Assembly (NCBI GenBank): GCA_963682175.1 | Contig: OY821786.1 | Location: forward strand, 31,985,501 to 32,049,500 | DNA length: 64,000 bases | Direction of reading: 5' to 3' | Source of the DNA: Triglochin maritima | Taxonomy: Eukaryota; Streptophyta; Magnoliopsida; Alismatales; Juncaginaceae | In this document: positions 1 to 11,757 of the stretch, piece by piece | Numbering within the stretch: position 1 is the stretch's first letter | Layout of the letters: every line of letters starts with the position of its first letter | Program-made: the position numbers and the translations under genes | The notes under the pieces: generated by a model | What the model was told of the DNA's origin: nothing | Database searches by the model: none | What the model saw: the letters and a program-made list of their open reading frames with translations, nothing else

Positions 1-1935
1 TGATCTAGCCGTGCGCGGATGGAACGCAATCGTCCATCGCTCTTGTCCTCGCTCCGGACAGCCCACATACCCGAACGTGGATGACCCTCGTCGATAATCT
101 TCCGCTCACGATGCGGGCGGAATGCAGGAAAGTACTCGTATATCCACGCCTGCAGCAGCGTAAGACAACCTGCAATCCCAGAACAATCCGCACGGCTAGC
201 TATCCCAAGCTGCCGGTACAGGTATGCCAACGTCGCTGACCCCCACGAGTACTCACGAACGGTCTCCGGGTCCCTAGCCTCCAGTAGATCGCGTGGTCTG
301 ATCCGACAACCACTCTTGTCGACAAACAAGACGGCTCCGAGCATCAAGAATAGGTACGCCGTCAACTGTGTATCATCGGCCCGCGGAGGTCGTGCCCGTC
401 TGCATAGGTCCTCAAGGGAGTCGATGCCGACACCACCACCACTCCATAAAGCTGTATCTCTCGCCAGACCATCAGGTGTGACACCAAGCAACTCTGCCAC
501 ATAACACCTCAGCTCAGACGTCGACCCCTGAGCACTAACCAGACGACCATCCACAGGAATGCGCAAGATCTGGAAAACATCGTGAAGCATGATCGTCATC
601 TCTCCGAAAGGCATGTGGAAAGTGTTGGTGTCAGGCTGCCACCGCTCCACAAACGCCGAAATCAAAGGCATGTCGAGATAAGGGAACATGCTGTACGGTA
701 AGTGCCCCAAATGCGTGGCACTAATCTCCTCTCTGATATCAGCACTCAGTGTAGACCGCCAACCCTGTAGTGCTGTACAGGCTCTGTGCCGATTATGGCA
801 CTTCAGAACCTTCCGATCCTCTCCGTCCCAGATCCGTCTAGCAATGTGACCCCAGAAACTAGGAATGACGCTCCCATCTAAAGGACCACCAGGCGTCATA
901 CTGCTCACGATCCAAGAATCGTCCTGGACCCTCTTCTTCTTCTGAGCGCGGGGATCAACAGTGCACGAGCTCGAATCCCCGGTCGTAAACCTCCCACCCC
1001 TACCCTTCCGCACCATCCATCCGGCGGAAGTAGAAGTACCCGCTCGACCACGTCCTCCGCTATAATCCCCCTGCCTCTCCACCTCCGGCCGCACTAACTC
1101 ATACGGGCCATCATCGTCGCTCTCGTCGTCGAAACTATCCACATGCTCATCATCGAAGGAATCATCCTCCTCACGACGACGTAATGCCTCCCTCTCCCTC
1201 CTGACCGAAACAGATATCCCCCGTCTACGTGGATGACGCGGTGCTGAATCATCAACTAAAGAACGGAAGGCGTGTAATGGTATCGACTTGCCTTTCCCTC
1301 CACTGTGACCCGATGACTATTAATTGAAATTTTAAATACAAATTTGTTAAATTTGTTAAACTAAATTATCATATTTATCAAAATTGTTAAACTAAATCAA
1401 AATTTGTTAAACTAAATTATCAAAATTGTTAAACTAAATCAAAATTTGTTAAACTAAATTAAAACAATTGTTAAACTAAATCAAAATTTGTTAAAACTAA
1501 ATATCACAAATGTTAAACTTAATAAGAATTTGTTAAATTAATTTTTTTGATTTATCACTATTTATTAAAGTAATTATGATATTTATTAATTAAAAAAACA
1601 AAAAAGGTGGAGGCGTCTGCGAGAGACGCCTCCCGCAAGGTGGAGGCGTCTGTCGGAGACGCCGCCTCCTACGGGGAGACGTCTTCCGCAGACGTCTCCC
1701 GCTACGGGTCGGCGTCCGAGGGAGACGCCCCCCGCATGGGTCGGGCGTCCTCGGAAGCCGCTCCCCCCATAGGGGGAGCGGCTTCCTCGGACGCCCGCCC
1801 CATGCGGGGGGCGTCTCCCTCGGACGCCGACGACTTTTTTTTTTTTTTTTTTTAAAAAACAAATAAATAACGTAATGTTACCTCATACGGGTACACCGGG
1901 GGAACTGCTGGTTGCTTCCCTGGCCTCCGAGACAT
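1..1935 (-). CDS. Plant mobile domain (MAIN-like) protein, partial at window edge
   Basis: Two exons are proposed: 1882-1935 (ATG at 1935, starts MSRRPGKQP) and 1-1316, joined in phase 0 by a GT-AG intron. About 456 residues are visible and the frame is open to the window edge. Residues about 19-157 are low-complexity, basic and acidic (an Asp/Glu run, then Gly/Arg-rich). From about residue 205 the protein matches the plant mobile domain (PF10536, 'aminotransferase-like'). It shows the signature FGEMTIMLHDV followed by PVDGRLVS, then a Trp/Leu-rich helical part. The family includes MAIN and MAIL1, nuclear proteins linked to silencing and meristem maintenance, and many members carried by transposons. 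I cannot tell whether this copy is host or element-derived. The intron is unusual because it holds AT repeats and a GC-rich hairpin block. The domain call is confident; the first exon is inference. Confidence 0.75.
1336..1540. repeat. AT-rich tandem repeat in the PMD intron
   Basis: Irregular repeats of a 17-20 bp unit built on TTGTTAAACTAAAT occur about ten times with small length changes. They lie inside the proposed intron 1317-1881 of the plant-mobile-domain gene. Confidence 0.8.
1604..1833. repeat. GC-rich hairpin cluster with a 122-bp near-perfect inverted repeat
   Basis: A roughly 230-bp GC-rich block sits abruptly between an A-rich run (1590-1606) and a T run (1834-1853). It contains several short hairpins built from GGCGTCT/AGACGCC words. 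From 1709 to 1830 it is one near-perfect inverted repeat with arms of about 59 nt, a tiny loop near 1768-1771, and only an inverted GAG/CTC block and one end base unpaired. Both strands are open for 80-90 codons only because the sequence is a palindrome. Confidence 0.9.
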
Positions 1936-2530
1936 TCGTAATCTTGTGTAGTAGGTATAGGAAGAGAAAGTTTTGAAAAAAGAGTGAAATTGTGAGATAT
2001 ATAAGCAAAAATAGGAGGAAGGGCAATTTGGTAATTTCAAGGGGCGATTTAAGTAATTTTGGGGCGATGTTTAGCAGTTCAGAAGAAAAATTGAGGAGAA
2101 TGACCAGCAAAAAGATGTCTTCCAAGTTCCAACATGTTGATATAATTTCAAGTGATGCTCGGCTAGTTTTTCCTTCTAATCATCAACTCCGTTACACAAT
2201 TTCCATTCGTCCTGCATTGGAGAAGGTTTACTTGTACAATAATATATCATGTCTTTATTTGAATAATGTACTTAACAGAGGTATAATAAAAATTATCAAA
2301 CTTTGACCAAAAGCACATGTTCAAGAACATGATTACTTACCTTCGTCACTTAAATAAAAAGATGTCATTTCAACTTTATAATTCTAATAAATTACTTTAT
2401 AAATCTTATAAAATTGTTGTACCTCGTTCCCTTTTTCAAGGTACTCACGAATATGTCATCACGTACGTATCCGTATCTTGTGGAGCATTAGTAATATCCT
2501 CTTTCGTCAACGCTCAAATTATAAAATTAT
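1936..2530. other. AT-rich spacer upstream of the PMD gene
   Basis: This is probably the 5' flank of the minus-strand PMD gene. Short open frames here have no recognisable domain. No clear promoter element was identified. Confidence 0.5.
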
Positions 2531-4076
2531 CACTACTACAGAAAATGGAATATACGTCGGATGTACGAGGGTATATACGTCGGATATAAGCATTCCCAGA
2601 TCCGACGTCTATGTGTACGTCATCTAGAGACGTCGGATGCTTAAAATCCAACGTCCATTCTTTAGGTATAGACGTCGGTCGTTACTTATGACCGACGTCT
2701 ATACCTTTCTTCAAAAGAATAGACATCGGCTAATACAAACATCCAACATCTATTCCTAAACCTGGAAGAAAAAAATAGCAATCAGGCCTGTACCAAAAAC
2801 ACTGCATAGCAAACACATTCATTCTGCACCAAATTCGTTCACAAATACATACACTTTCTTCCACATATACATACAAGCATATATTCACAAACACATACAT
2901 ACAAGCATACACAATCATTCAACACACTTGGCATTAATTCATATATAAACACTTGACATTCATTCTAAAAGTGAGGCGATTATATTAAGACATAAATTGT
3001 ATGTTTGTAATACAAGTGAACTTGTTAACTAAATTACACAAAAAATGTCAGTGACATGAGAATATCTTAGTTCATCAACATGTTTCTGATAAAATAGCAA
3101 ACTCATCGGTTGCGAGTATCATCGAGTTCCTGTTGCGAGAATGTATCACTACTTTTTTGGAAGACCTATCAAAATACTAATAAAAATATTAATATCTAAA
3201 TATTGAAACTATAACTATACAACTGAATAACGATCTATATTACCTCGGATAATGATAAGTTTTGATTTGCGAATTCGAGAATTTCCTCCATGTATCTCAT
3301 CATGGGATGGGGATTCGAGAATTTCCTCCATGTATCTCATCATGGGATGGGGATTCGAGAATTTCCTCCATTTATCTCATCATGGGATGGGGAATAGACG
3401 TCGGATGTACAAATATCTGACGTCAATAGGTCGACGTCTGATGGTTACAGTTAGACGTCGGATGCCAATGCATGTTCAAACACCCGACGTCCATAGTAAA
3501 TAATAGACGTCGACCGTGATGACATCCAACGTCTATACCTATAGACGTCAGCCGTTAATACATCCGACGTCTATTAGGCGACGAGTATGCACTAGTGTAT
3601 GTTGATGTTGACATTTATTTGGAAAAGTATTGTTAATGATTTTGCAATGACAACCACGTTTCGGAAATCATCAGAAATATATTACATGTAGTTAGAAATT
3701 ATGCAAGACATTTTTTTATTTTTAAAAAAAAGGTAGATGACCAGATGCAATTGAATTAAAATAATCATGCTATGATCCATAACAAAGTAATGACATCCAA
3801 GTTTTCCCCTTGAGGAGTTATAAAAGATGGATGTAATAAATATGCAAGACACATTTATATGTACTTGTTTCATCGTTTTGTGAAGAAAGGAGTTGATCAT
3901 TTTTTATTTATATCATTGTGTACTCTTGGAATTCAAGTATATCGCTCGAACTCTTGATCTGAAATTCTCGATGCACAGTTGTATATATTACGGTACCACA
4001 AAAAAAGACTTTAATGCTTATATCCGACGTATATAGTTCCGTACATCCGACGTATATTCCATTTTCTGTAGTAGTG
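2531..4076. mobile_element. Non-autonomous CACTA (CMC) DNA transposon
   Basis: The termini are inverted copies of each other for about 60 bp, starting CACTACTACAGAAAATGG and ending with its complement at 4076. Next to both ends there are many subterminal copies of a GACGTCGGATG-type word in both orientations (2555-2740, 3393-3580, 4020-4056), which is how CACTA transposases recognise their ends. The 1546-bp element encodes no transposase, so it would depend on a partner. The three bases flanking each side (TAT and TGA) do not match, so the expected 3-bp target duplication is decayed or was never formed. Confidence 0.88.
3272..3391. repeat. Three tandem copies of a 40-bp unit inside the CACTA element
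   Basis: ATTCGAGAATTTCCTCCAT recurs at 3273, 3313 and 3353 with an exact 40-bp period and almost no divergence, so the triplication is recent. It opens a short plus-strand frame that I regard as non-coding. Confidence 0.92.
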
Positions 4077-5190
4077 TGACACCTAAAAAGTCTCGTTGAA
4101 GACCTACAATGCCACTACAAAAAGTGACTTGTATGCTCGTGTCGTTGAAAGTTTAGACATAAGATATCACTTAACTAAAAATGACATGAAATCCTATAAA
4201 GTTAGTTATTTGAAAGTGTTATCGAAATTATAAAATGATATCGAAACATTTTAATCCACTTATTTAGAAGTGAGAATGAAATTCTTGTAAGACATTTCTT
4301 TAAAAATGACATCCAAATTCTTCAAAATCATTTATTTAAAAGTGACATTATACGCCATAACGTTATGTTACGTTTCGTGCAGGAAAACATTAACTATTAA
4401 TTACTCTAGTTGTATGTCTATGGCCAAGTGGTTAATTTATGAGTGTTAGTTTTTCTAGTCTTCCTCAGTTTTGGAATCAAAAGAATTAACATTATAACTA
4501 CATTTTGGATAATACGCGAATGTGTATATCCTTCCACGTTATTTTCCTAAGACCACTATGTTAATGATTTTTTCGCTAATTTTTTGTTGTCACATTTTTT
4601 TATCTCAGACTTGACTTGAAATGAATAAAAATCAGTTGTTTCTCTGGTCATTTTACCACCAAGACAGTTAGACGTTTTGCAACTTGATTTTGTGCTTCAA
4701 CTGTCTCACAAACCAAAATCTGTTCAAATACATAAGAAAATCAGTTTGTGCTTCAACTGTCTCACAAACCACTAAAATCTGCTTCAACTTGCTCGATTTC
4801 GCTCGTTCAACATCTCACCTCGATTGTTAATGAGTCAATATTGTTAATGAGTCAATCACAAGCCAAAAAATCCGTTCGGAAAAATAAAGTCGAATTAAAC
4901 AAACCCTGCTCGCTCGTTAGCTCGCTCACCCGCTCGACTCGATTGCTTGTATATACGCATACGCACATACATCCATATAAATACACAACAATTACATTAC
5001 AAATATACATCTATTCATTTACCAATTACGATTTACAAGATCCAATTATCCAAATAATTTTAGTGGAGTACATAGTGAAACTCAACTTACTTAACATGAT
5101 ATTCATTTAATTATTTCTTTTCTTTTCAATACTAGATGTAATAAAACTCACCACCATAAACTTACATTACTTTATATTTAAAGTGGAATT
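4077..5190. other. Gene-free AT-rich spacer with a short direct duplication
   Basis: No gene was recognised. A 25-bp phrase around TGTGCTTCAACTGTCTCAC occurs at about 4692 and again at 4746. The stretch 4785-4935 is rich in CTCG/CTCGCTCG words like other small plant MITEs, but no ends could be defined. Confidence 0.5.
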
Positions 5191-5417
5191 TGTTGAAATA
5201 TGGCAAGAAAGATCTGTTAGAAGACATACATGTTATGGATTCAATCAAGCAAATCCTCCAAATCACACAATCACTCAATCAAGACAATCAATGATATCTT
5301 GTAACTAACAAGGCAAGCCTAAACGACTATTTTTTGGAGCCCTCTTGTATAAGTATTACACCAAAAAACCCTAATAATATACACAATAATATTTTTCTCA
5401 TACTGTTCAATTCAACA
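5191..5417 (+). repeat. 5' LTR of the copia element
   Basis: 227 bp, TG...CA bounded. It differs from the 3' LTR at roughly a dozen positions plus small indels, implying an insertion that is neither very recent nor ancient. A TATA-like stretch occurs near TTGTATAAGTATT. Confidence 0.93.
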
Positions 5418-5434
5418 TGGTATCAGAGCGTGCG
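5418..5434 (+). promoter_or_regulatory. Primer-binding site (initiator tRNA-Met)
   Basis: TGGTATCAGAGC lies directly after the 5' LTR with no spacer. This is the usual plant copia site complementary to the 3' end of initiator tRNA-Met. Confidence 0.92.
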
Positions 5435-6096
5435 TTCTAAGAACACAACCAAAACCCACCTAGAACAACAAAAACCCACACCCAAATCCGACCTCAGAGG
5501 CTTCCCTGAGCTCATCACCCGCCGACAAGCTAGGCGATTGAGAACCCCGTCGCCCTCCACTCCTAGACATGGCAGACATCGGTGGTGAATCACAACGTCT
5601 CACCAGACAACCCCTCAATGGGAGAAACTTTCTTACTTGAGTGCGTGTCATCTCCCTATCCCTCAGTGGCAAAGGGAAGTTCGGCCACCTCACCGGGAAA
5701 ACCATCAAACCCACAAAACAAGGAAGCGATGCAAAGCAGGAGGAGTGGCAAAACGCCGACCACCTCGTGATGTCCTGGCTTCTGCAATCCATGCAACATC
5801 AGATCGCGGAAATCTTCATGTACAAGAATAGTGCAAAAGAACTATGGGACTCCGTCCATGAACATTATGGTAAGCAACAAAACTTTGCGCATATCTTTAA
5901 ACTAAAACAAGATCTTTCGCAGATCAAACAAAACCAAAAGATTGTGACCGAATACCTCGGCATGCTGAAACGAACATGGGATGAACTCGCTATCTACGAG
6001 CCACCCACCAAAGATCCAGAAATAATACAAGCAAGAACCGAGCAGGATTGTATTTATACGTTCCTCGTAGGATTGGATTCAAGCTACGAGGCACTC

Positions 6097-7980
6097 TGTT
6101 TAAATGTTTTATTAATTACCGCAAGTGCACGGCCGCGATGAAGAGATGGTAAGTATGGGTCGATCCACGGAGAGGTGAGTAGCCTCTGGTTTGTCAGAAA
6201 TCAAGTGACGAATGAAGGGAGAAAAGATGTGATTATGCTAAAGCTAAACTATACTAAACTAGTAAGTAAGAAATGCGAAAGAAATAAACGAATTATTGGA
6301 AATCAAGAAAAGAAACCCCTATGGGGTGGAATGTGTGCACATATGAAGTGAAATTAGTGATGAATGATACATGTAAGCATGTATGTGTGTGTATCGTGTG
6401 TGATTTTTCATGCATAGGAAGTGTCTAAAGATGTGGCAAAACCTATCAATTCATTCACACAATGTATCAATATTTACTACTTAATTATCATAAGATTAGG
6501 CTCAGCATGAGAAGTGTCTAAAGATATGACAAGACTCATCAAAAACCATAAACTCATGTGAAGAACAAAGCTAAGCATGAGAGGTGTCTAAATGTTATGG
6601 CAAAACTCATCAATACAAAGTTTCTTCAAACAATCAATCAAACAACCATAAATACAAACACTTAACTAACATGTAGCATATTAAACATGAATTTTCAGTC
6701 AATTAACATGAGGAAATTAAACATGGGAAATGTCTAAATCTTATGACAAAACCCATCAAAATCCCTAAACATGTAAATGATTAAATTATCCCAAATGAAC
6801 ACACAAACATGCACGTTTACACAATCCAAAATTTATCAAACATCACAACATATATGTACATCATCTCCACCCCCAAAGGGGTGTACTACTCACTAATCAT
6901 TAACCAATCATTCATATAAAGAAAATGAGACATTCTAACTAATTTAGACTAGAATTAAAGAAACAAGACTAAGTTAAGCATACAAGACAATGAGACAATA
7001 TGAGAACAAAACTATGAAAAATTATTTTATTAGATGACTCACATTACAAGTAGCATTCCTCTCCACTTGAGTTTTGCTTCAAGGTTTTACTCCAAGTATA
7101 GAGAATGTCACCAAGCAATGAGTAAAATACAAAGCAGAATGAAGAGTTCTATTTATAGGCATGAAAAAAGGTAACCAGGGACAATCCTCCGATATGGTAC
7201 TAAACACATACTATAAATGGACATAAAACAATATAATACACGGCCAGACTCAACCATGAAACTTTTGGACCAATTTGGACCGCCAATTGGAGGTCTGGGA
7301 CAACCAATTGGCGGTCCAGATAACTTTGATTGAGTCAGGATTTCGGTGATTTGTTTCTGGCTTGATTTCTTGATGTTTGATGAACCCGATTTGGTTTTTG
7401 ATGATGCTTAATTTCTTGATGTTTGATGAACCCGATTTGGCTTAATTTCCTCATGTTAATTGACTGAAATTCCTGTTTAATATGCTACATGTTAGTTAAG
7501 TGTTTGTATTTGTGGTTGTTTGCTTGATTGTTTGAAGAAACTTTGTATTGATGAGTTTTGCCATAACATTTAGACACCTCTCATGCTTAGCTTTGTTCTT
7601 CACATGAGTTTATGGTTTTTGATGAGTCTTGTCATATCTTAGACACTTCTCATGCTGAGTCTAATCTTATGATTCGTTTCTGGCTTGATTTCTTGATGTT
7701 TGGGCACAAATCTAATTGCCAAAATACTCTTCATAATGGTGTGGATCTTCTTGATTTCCTCATTAGTCCTTTTGGTTTTACATCCGGATCCTTCTCTCTT
7801 GCACCTCACTTCATAAGTCTTGCAACTTAGTCTTTTTTCTTGCTTTTAAGTCCTTTTTAGTCTCTTCTTCTCAAACATATTTATTCCTGAAACTTAAACA
7901 TAAAATTTGTTACGTAGCATTGCTTAGGCTAAAAATAAAGGATATAAGACACAAATATATGCATGATATGATGTCAATCA
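6097..7980 (-). mobile_element. Solo LTR inserted in copia gag
   Basis: A 1884-bp insert starting TGTTTAAATG and ending GTCAATCA breaks gag. Flanking words CACTC (6092-6096) and CGCTC (7981-7985) form a 5-bp target duplication with one change. There is no internal coding region, so I read it as a solo LTR left by LTR-LTR recombination. A TATA-type box on the minus strand near 7160 (CCTATAAATAG) suggests minus orientation. Its left (3') end carries CCGCAAGTGCACGG, a phrase also found at the end of another LTR near 50535. Confidence 0.82.
6490..7672. repeat. Long inverted repeat (about 230-bp arms) inside the solo LTR
   Basis: The segment 6490-6722 recurs in inverse orientation at about 7440-7672. 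For example, AACATGTAGCATATTAAACA on the left matches TGTTTAATATGCTACATGTT on the right. The arms are highly similar, with a spacer of about 720 bp. A short direct duplication around GTTTGATGAACCCGATTTGG lies at 7374-7442, next to the right arm. Confidence 0.9.
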
Positions 7981-8394
7981 CGCTCATATCGAACATCCTC
8001 ATGACACCGGAACTCCCCACTTTCTCGACCATCATAGCGATGGTTAACCGGGAAGAAACTCTCCGGAAAAGCCACACCGCTCAGTCGGAAACCTCCCATG
8101 AAAACCACACCCATCAAAAACCAACACAAACCCTCGCGACAAAGGTAAATACAAATTCGGAAATAAAAGCAATGAATATTGAGATAACTGTAAGAAACAG
8201 GGACACAACCGGTCTACGTGCTACTTCCTCTACCCACATCTCCGGCCATCTAAGGACAACTCAGAGAGGAGGGGGGATGGGAGGAGCGGCGGCCACACAA
8301 ACCCTAGCGAGAGAGGCGGCGACGCACTCAAGGAGGAAACACTAGAAAACAAGGAGAAGGAATGAAATGGGGGTCAATCGGGTCAGCTTCAGAT

Positions 8395-11300
8395 CATCGA
8401 GGGTTTTATAGCGCCAATGGTGGAGGAACCGACTCGCCTCCCTATCCGGATCTTCAAATAACCGACTCCACAAGTGCATCCAATGGATCCGATACAACCC
8501 AACTTGGTGCCCTCATAGCCCAATTAAACTCCTTTTTGCAATCCAACACCCTAAGTAAAGGTAATTTCTCAAGTATGGATTCCTTCTCAGATAATTGCAA
8601 TGCATATTCTTCTGTAAATATTTCAAATAACTCTAGTTGGATTATAGACTCTGGTGCGACTGATCACATGACAGGAAATTCCTCCATTATAAATAACATA
8701 CAAACTAGTTTAATTTTTTTAAATAAATGTGTCATTGTTGCTAATGGAGACAAAGTAAAAATTAAAGGTACAAGAGAAGTCCAATTCTTAGATGATAAAA
8801 TAACCGAAAATGTTTTGTATCTATCTAATTTCGACTCCAATTTATTATCTGTTGCTAGACTCACAATAAATTTGAATTGCAACATTATTTTTACACCTTT
8901 CGATGTAACCATTCATGATCGCACCATAGGGAGGACGATTGGTAGAGGAAACTCGCCAACGGTCTTTATGTGCTTGAAACTCAAACAAAAAGGATGCTTG
9001 CTAAAATTCCTAATCATGATACTTGGCATCAAAGAATGGGACACCCGTCTCATATGGTTTTGCAAAAAATATTTCCTTCTTTCAAACATGAATTATTTGT
9101 GATGTATGTCGATTATCAAAACAAACTAGACTTCCTTTTCATAATTCAGAAAATAAGACAGGTCGTGCTCTCGAGTTGATTCACTTGGATATTTGGGGAC
9201 CCACTCCCATAGAATCCTATAATGGGTTCAAGTATTTCATTTCATTTATTGATGATTTCTCACGAACAACTTGGTTATATTTGTTAAAAGCTAAATCTGA
9301 TGTTTTTTTGGTTTTTTGCGAGTTTGTAGCCTTTGTTGAAAATATGTTTGACTCTAAAATCAGGATACTCATATCCGATAATGGATCCGAGTATACTAGT
9401 AACAATTTTCAAAACTTTCTGAAACAAAAACGGAATTTTTCATCAAACCACATGTATAAACACTCCTGAACAAAATGGTATTTCCGAAAGGAAAAATCGT
9501 CACCTTTTGAATATTACACTTTCCTTGCTTTTTCAAAACAATGTTCCAAAATATTTTTGGTTGGATGCTATTTTAATTGCTACTTACCTTATAAATCGTT
9601 CACCTAGTTCAACAATTCAAAACAAACAACCCTTATAAATTTTACATGGTAGAAGAATGAGCTTTAACCATCTTCGGATATTTGGTTGTACTTGTTTTGT
9701 TCACAGGAAGCATCTGGACAAGCTTGATCATAATTCTATCAAATGTATTTTTTTAGGTTACTCTGTCAAAAAGGGTACAAATGTTATGACCCCATTAATT
9801 GTAAATTTTGTCTCTCGTGATGTATCTTTTTTCGAGCATATCTCCTACTTCCACAAACATCAAAATTCTTCCGCTTCACCTAAAGCTCTTCTACCAGTTG
9901 CAGACATCCTCAACACTTCCATACCCGCAATTGCGGTTCCCATTACCCCTCCTCACGAGGACCTCGAACCACCTCCACAAGTGGATGACCAAGGGGGAGA
10001 TGAAGGTATTCCTCCAAGAAGGACCACCCGTTGTACTCGTCCACCGTCTCGACTCCAAGATTATGTGGTATCCCACGTTACCTACCCTATCGAGGACTAT
10101 TATGCCTACCTACTATGCCTTGGTTGTCTTACTCTCAAATACAACCTACCTACTATGTCTTCTTAAGTAAAATAGATAAAATTAAAGAACCCACCAACTT
10201 TCACGAGGCTTGTCAATACCCTAAGTGGACTAAGGCTATGTAAGATGAATTAAAAGCTCTAGAAACCAACAAAACATGGAGTCTTGTTACTCCCCAAAGG
10301 GAATAAAACCAGTAGGTTGTAAATGGATATACAAAATCAAATACAATAGAGATGGTACTATAGAACGATTTAAAGCTCGCTTAGTTACTAAAGGATACAC
10401 TCTAACATACATGTTAGATTATCAAGAAACATTTGCCCTAGTCTCAAAGATGAAAATTGTTCGTGTTCTCCTCTCTGTAGTCGTTAACTCATGATGAAAT
10501 ATTTTCCAAATGGATGTTAGGATTTTTCTTGCAGGGCAACTTAGAAGAAGAAGTCTATATGACTCCTCCCCATGTTACAAATCCGATTCAGGCAAGGTAT
10601 GCAAACTCCACAAGTCCATATACGGGCTTAAACAATTTCCACGTGCATGGTATGCCAAACTCAGTCACTCCCTTCTACTCTATGGTTTTTCTAAAAGTTC
10701 TCCTGGTGCCTCCATGTTCACTAAGCACTCTCATAAAACCACCATAATTGTCTTAGTATATGTGGATGATATTATAATAACTGAAAATAATGATGAAGAA
10801 ATATCATTAGTAAAACTTTACCTCAAATCCAAATTCGATATCAAAGATCTAGGCATCATGAAATATTTCCTTGGAATTGAAATTGCTCACTCGAAAAAGG
10901 GACTATTTTTATCCCAAAGGAAATATGTTCTGGATCTTTTACATGAAATTGGAAAAATAGGATCTAAACTAGTCAACACCCCAATCAAAACAAATCGAAA
11001 TGTGAGTCTAGTTGATGGTGAACCAGTTCAAGACTTAGGCCAATTCCAAAGATTAGTTGGTAAACTCATCTACATCACTGTCACTAGACCCAACATCACC
11101 TATGCCATTAGCATAATAAGTCAATTTATGCATGCACCCCATAAATGTCATTTAGAGATTGTTGACCGGATTCTACACTATCTTAAGAAAACTCCAGGTC
11201 AAGGTCTCTGGATGAAAAGAAACAATTCTAACACAATTGTTGGTTACTCAGATGCAGATGAAAAATCCAATGCAAATGTTTTGTAATAATAACGCCGCAA

Positions 11301-11527
11301 GACACATCACCTCCAACCTTGTCTTTAATGAACGAACAAAACACATTGGAGTAGATTGTCATTTCATCCGTGAAAAGATACAAGCTAAAGAAATTGAAGT
11401 CCCCTACGTCCAGAGTAATGATCAACTGATAGACATCTTCACCAAAGCACTTGATCAAAAACACTTCCAACACATCCTTCACAAGTTAGGCTCCTTCAAT
11501 ATCTTCCGGAGTCAACTTGAGGGGGAA
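8395..11527 (+). pseudogene. copia pol remnant (PR-INT-RT-RH)
   Basis: Domains in order: aspartic protease with DSGATDHM at 8647; GAG-pre-integrase (WHQRMGHPSH) near 9020; integrase core with HLDIWGP (Asp at 9188) and DNGSEY at 9377; the copia integrase C-terminus (LRIFGCTCFVHRKH) at 9660; reverse transcriptase starting near 10300 ([14 protein letters not shown]) with the catalytic YVDDIII at 10758; and RNase H. The frame breaks several times, including near 9090-9180, 9450-9660, 10165-10280 and 10490. RNase H is cut short: after GYSDAD at 11241-11259 the sequence jumps to the late RNase H region, so its middle is deleted. The 3' tail ([20 protein letters not shown]) is intact. Confidence 0.93.
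11519..11527 (+). promoter_or_regulatory. Polypurine tract
   Basis: GAGGGGGAA abuts the 3' LTR, the expected plus-strand priming site of the copia element. Confidence 0.88.
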
Positions 11528-11752
11528 TGTTGAAATATGACAAGAAAGATCCGTTAGAAGACATACATGTTATGGATTCAATCAAGCAAATCCTCCAAAT
11601 CACACAATCACTCAATCAATACGATCAAGGATATCTTGTAACTAACAAGGAAAGCCTAAACGGCTATTTTGGAGCCCTCTTGTATAAGTATTACACCAAA
11701 AAACCCTAATAATATACGCAATAATATTTTTCTCATATTGTTCAATTCAACA
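11528..11752 (+). repeat. 3' LTR of the copia element
   Basis: 225 bp, collinear with the 5' LTR over its full length. Confidence 0.93.
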
Positions 11753-11757
11753 GAATC

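Larger units (their letters stand above)
5569..8345 (+). pseudogene. copia gag remnant, split by a solo LTR
   Basis: The frame starting at ATG 5569 gives a typical plant copia Gag N-terminus (NGRNFLT, then SLSGKGKFGHLTG) but meets TGA at 5638-5640, where the family has Trp. It then stays open through the UBN2-type Gag core (LWDSVHEHYGK, FLVGLDSSYEAL) to 6096. There a 1884-bp solo LTR interrupts it, and Gag resumes at 7986. Near 8180 a CCHC zinc knuckle can be read in a second frame (NCKKQGHNRSTC), with its first Cys codon replaced by TGA at 8180-8182. A frameshift therefore lies between the core and the knuckle. The gene is non-functional. Confidence 0.9.
5191..11752 (+). mobile_element. Ty1/copia LTR retrotransposon, defective, with a nested insertion
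   Basis: Two LTRs of about 226 bp (5191-5417 and 11528-11752), each beginning TGTTGAAATATG and ending TTCAACA, flank gag-pol remnants in copia order: gag, protease, integrase, reverse transcriptase, RNase H. A tRNA-Met primer-binding site follows the left LTR and a polypurine tract precedes the right one. Flanking 5-bp words are GAATT (5186-5190) and GAATC (11753-11757), a decayed target duplication. The element is dead: it has stops in gag, several frame breaks in pol, a deletion inside RNase H, and a 1.9-kb foreign LTR in gag. Confidence 0.95.

Noticed and set aside
1590..1862. Open frames on both strands over the GC-rich block
   Set aside because: The block is a palindrome, so both strands stay open. 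The Arg/Pro- and Ser/Ala-rich peptides look like artefacts.
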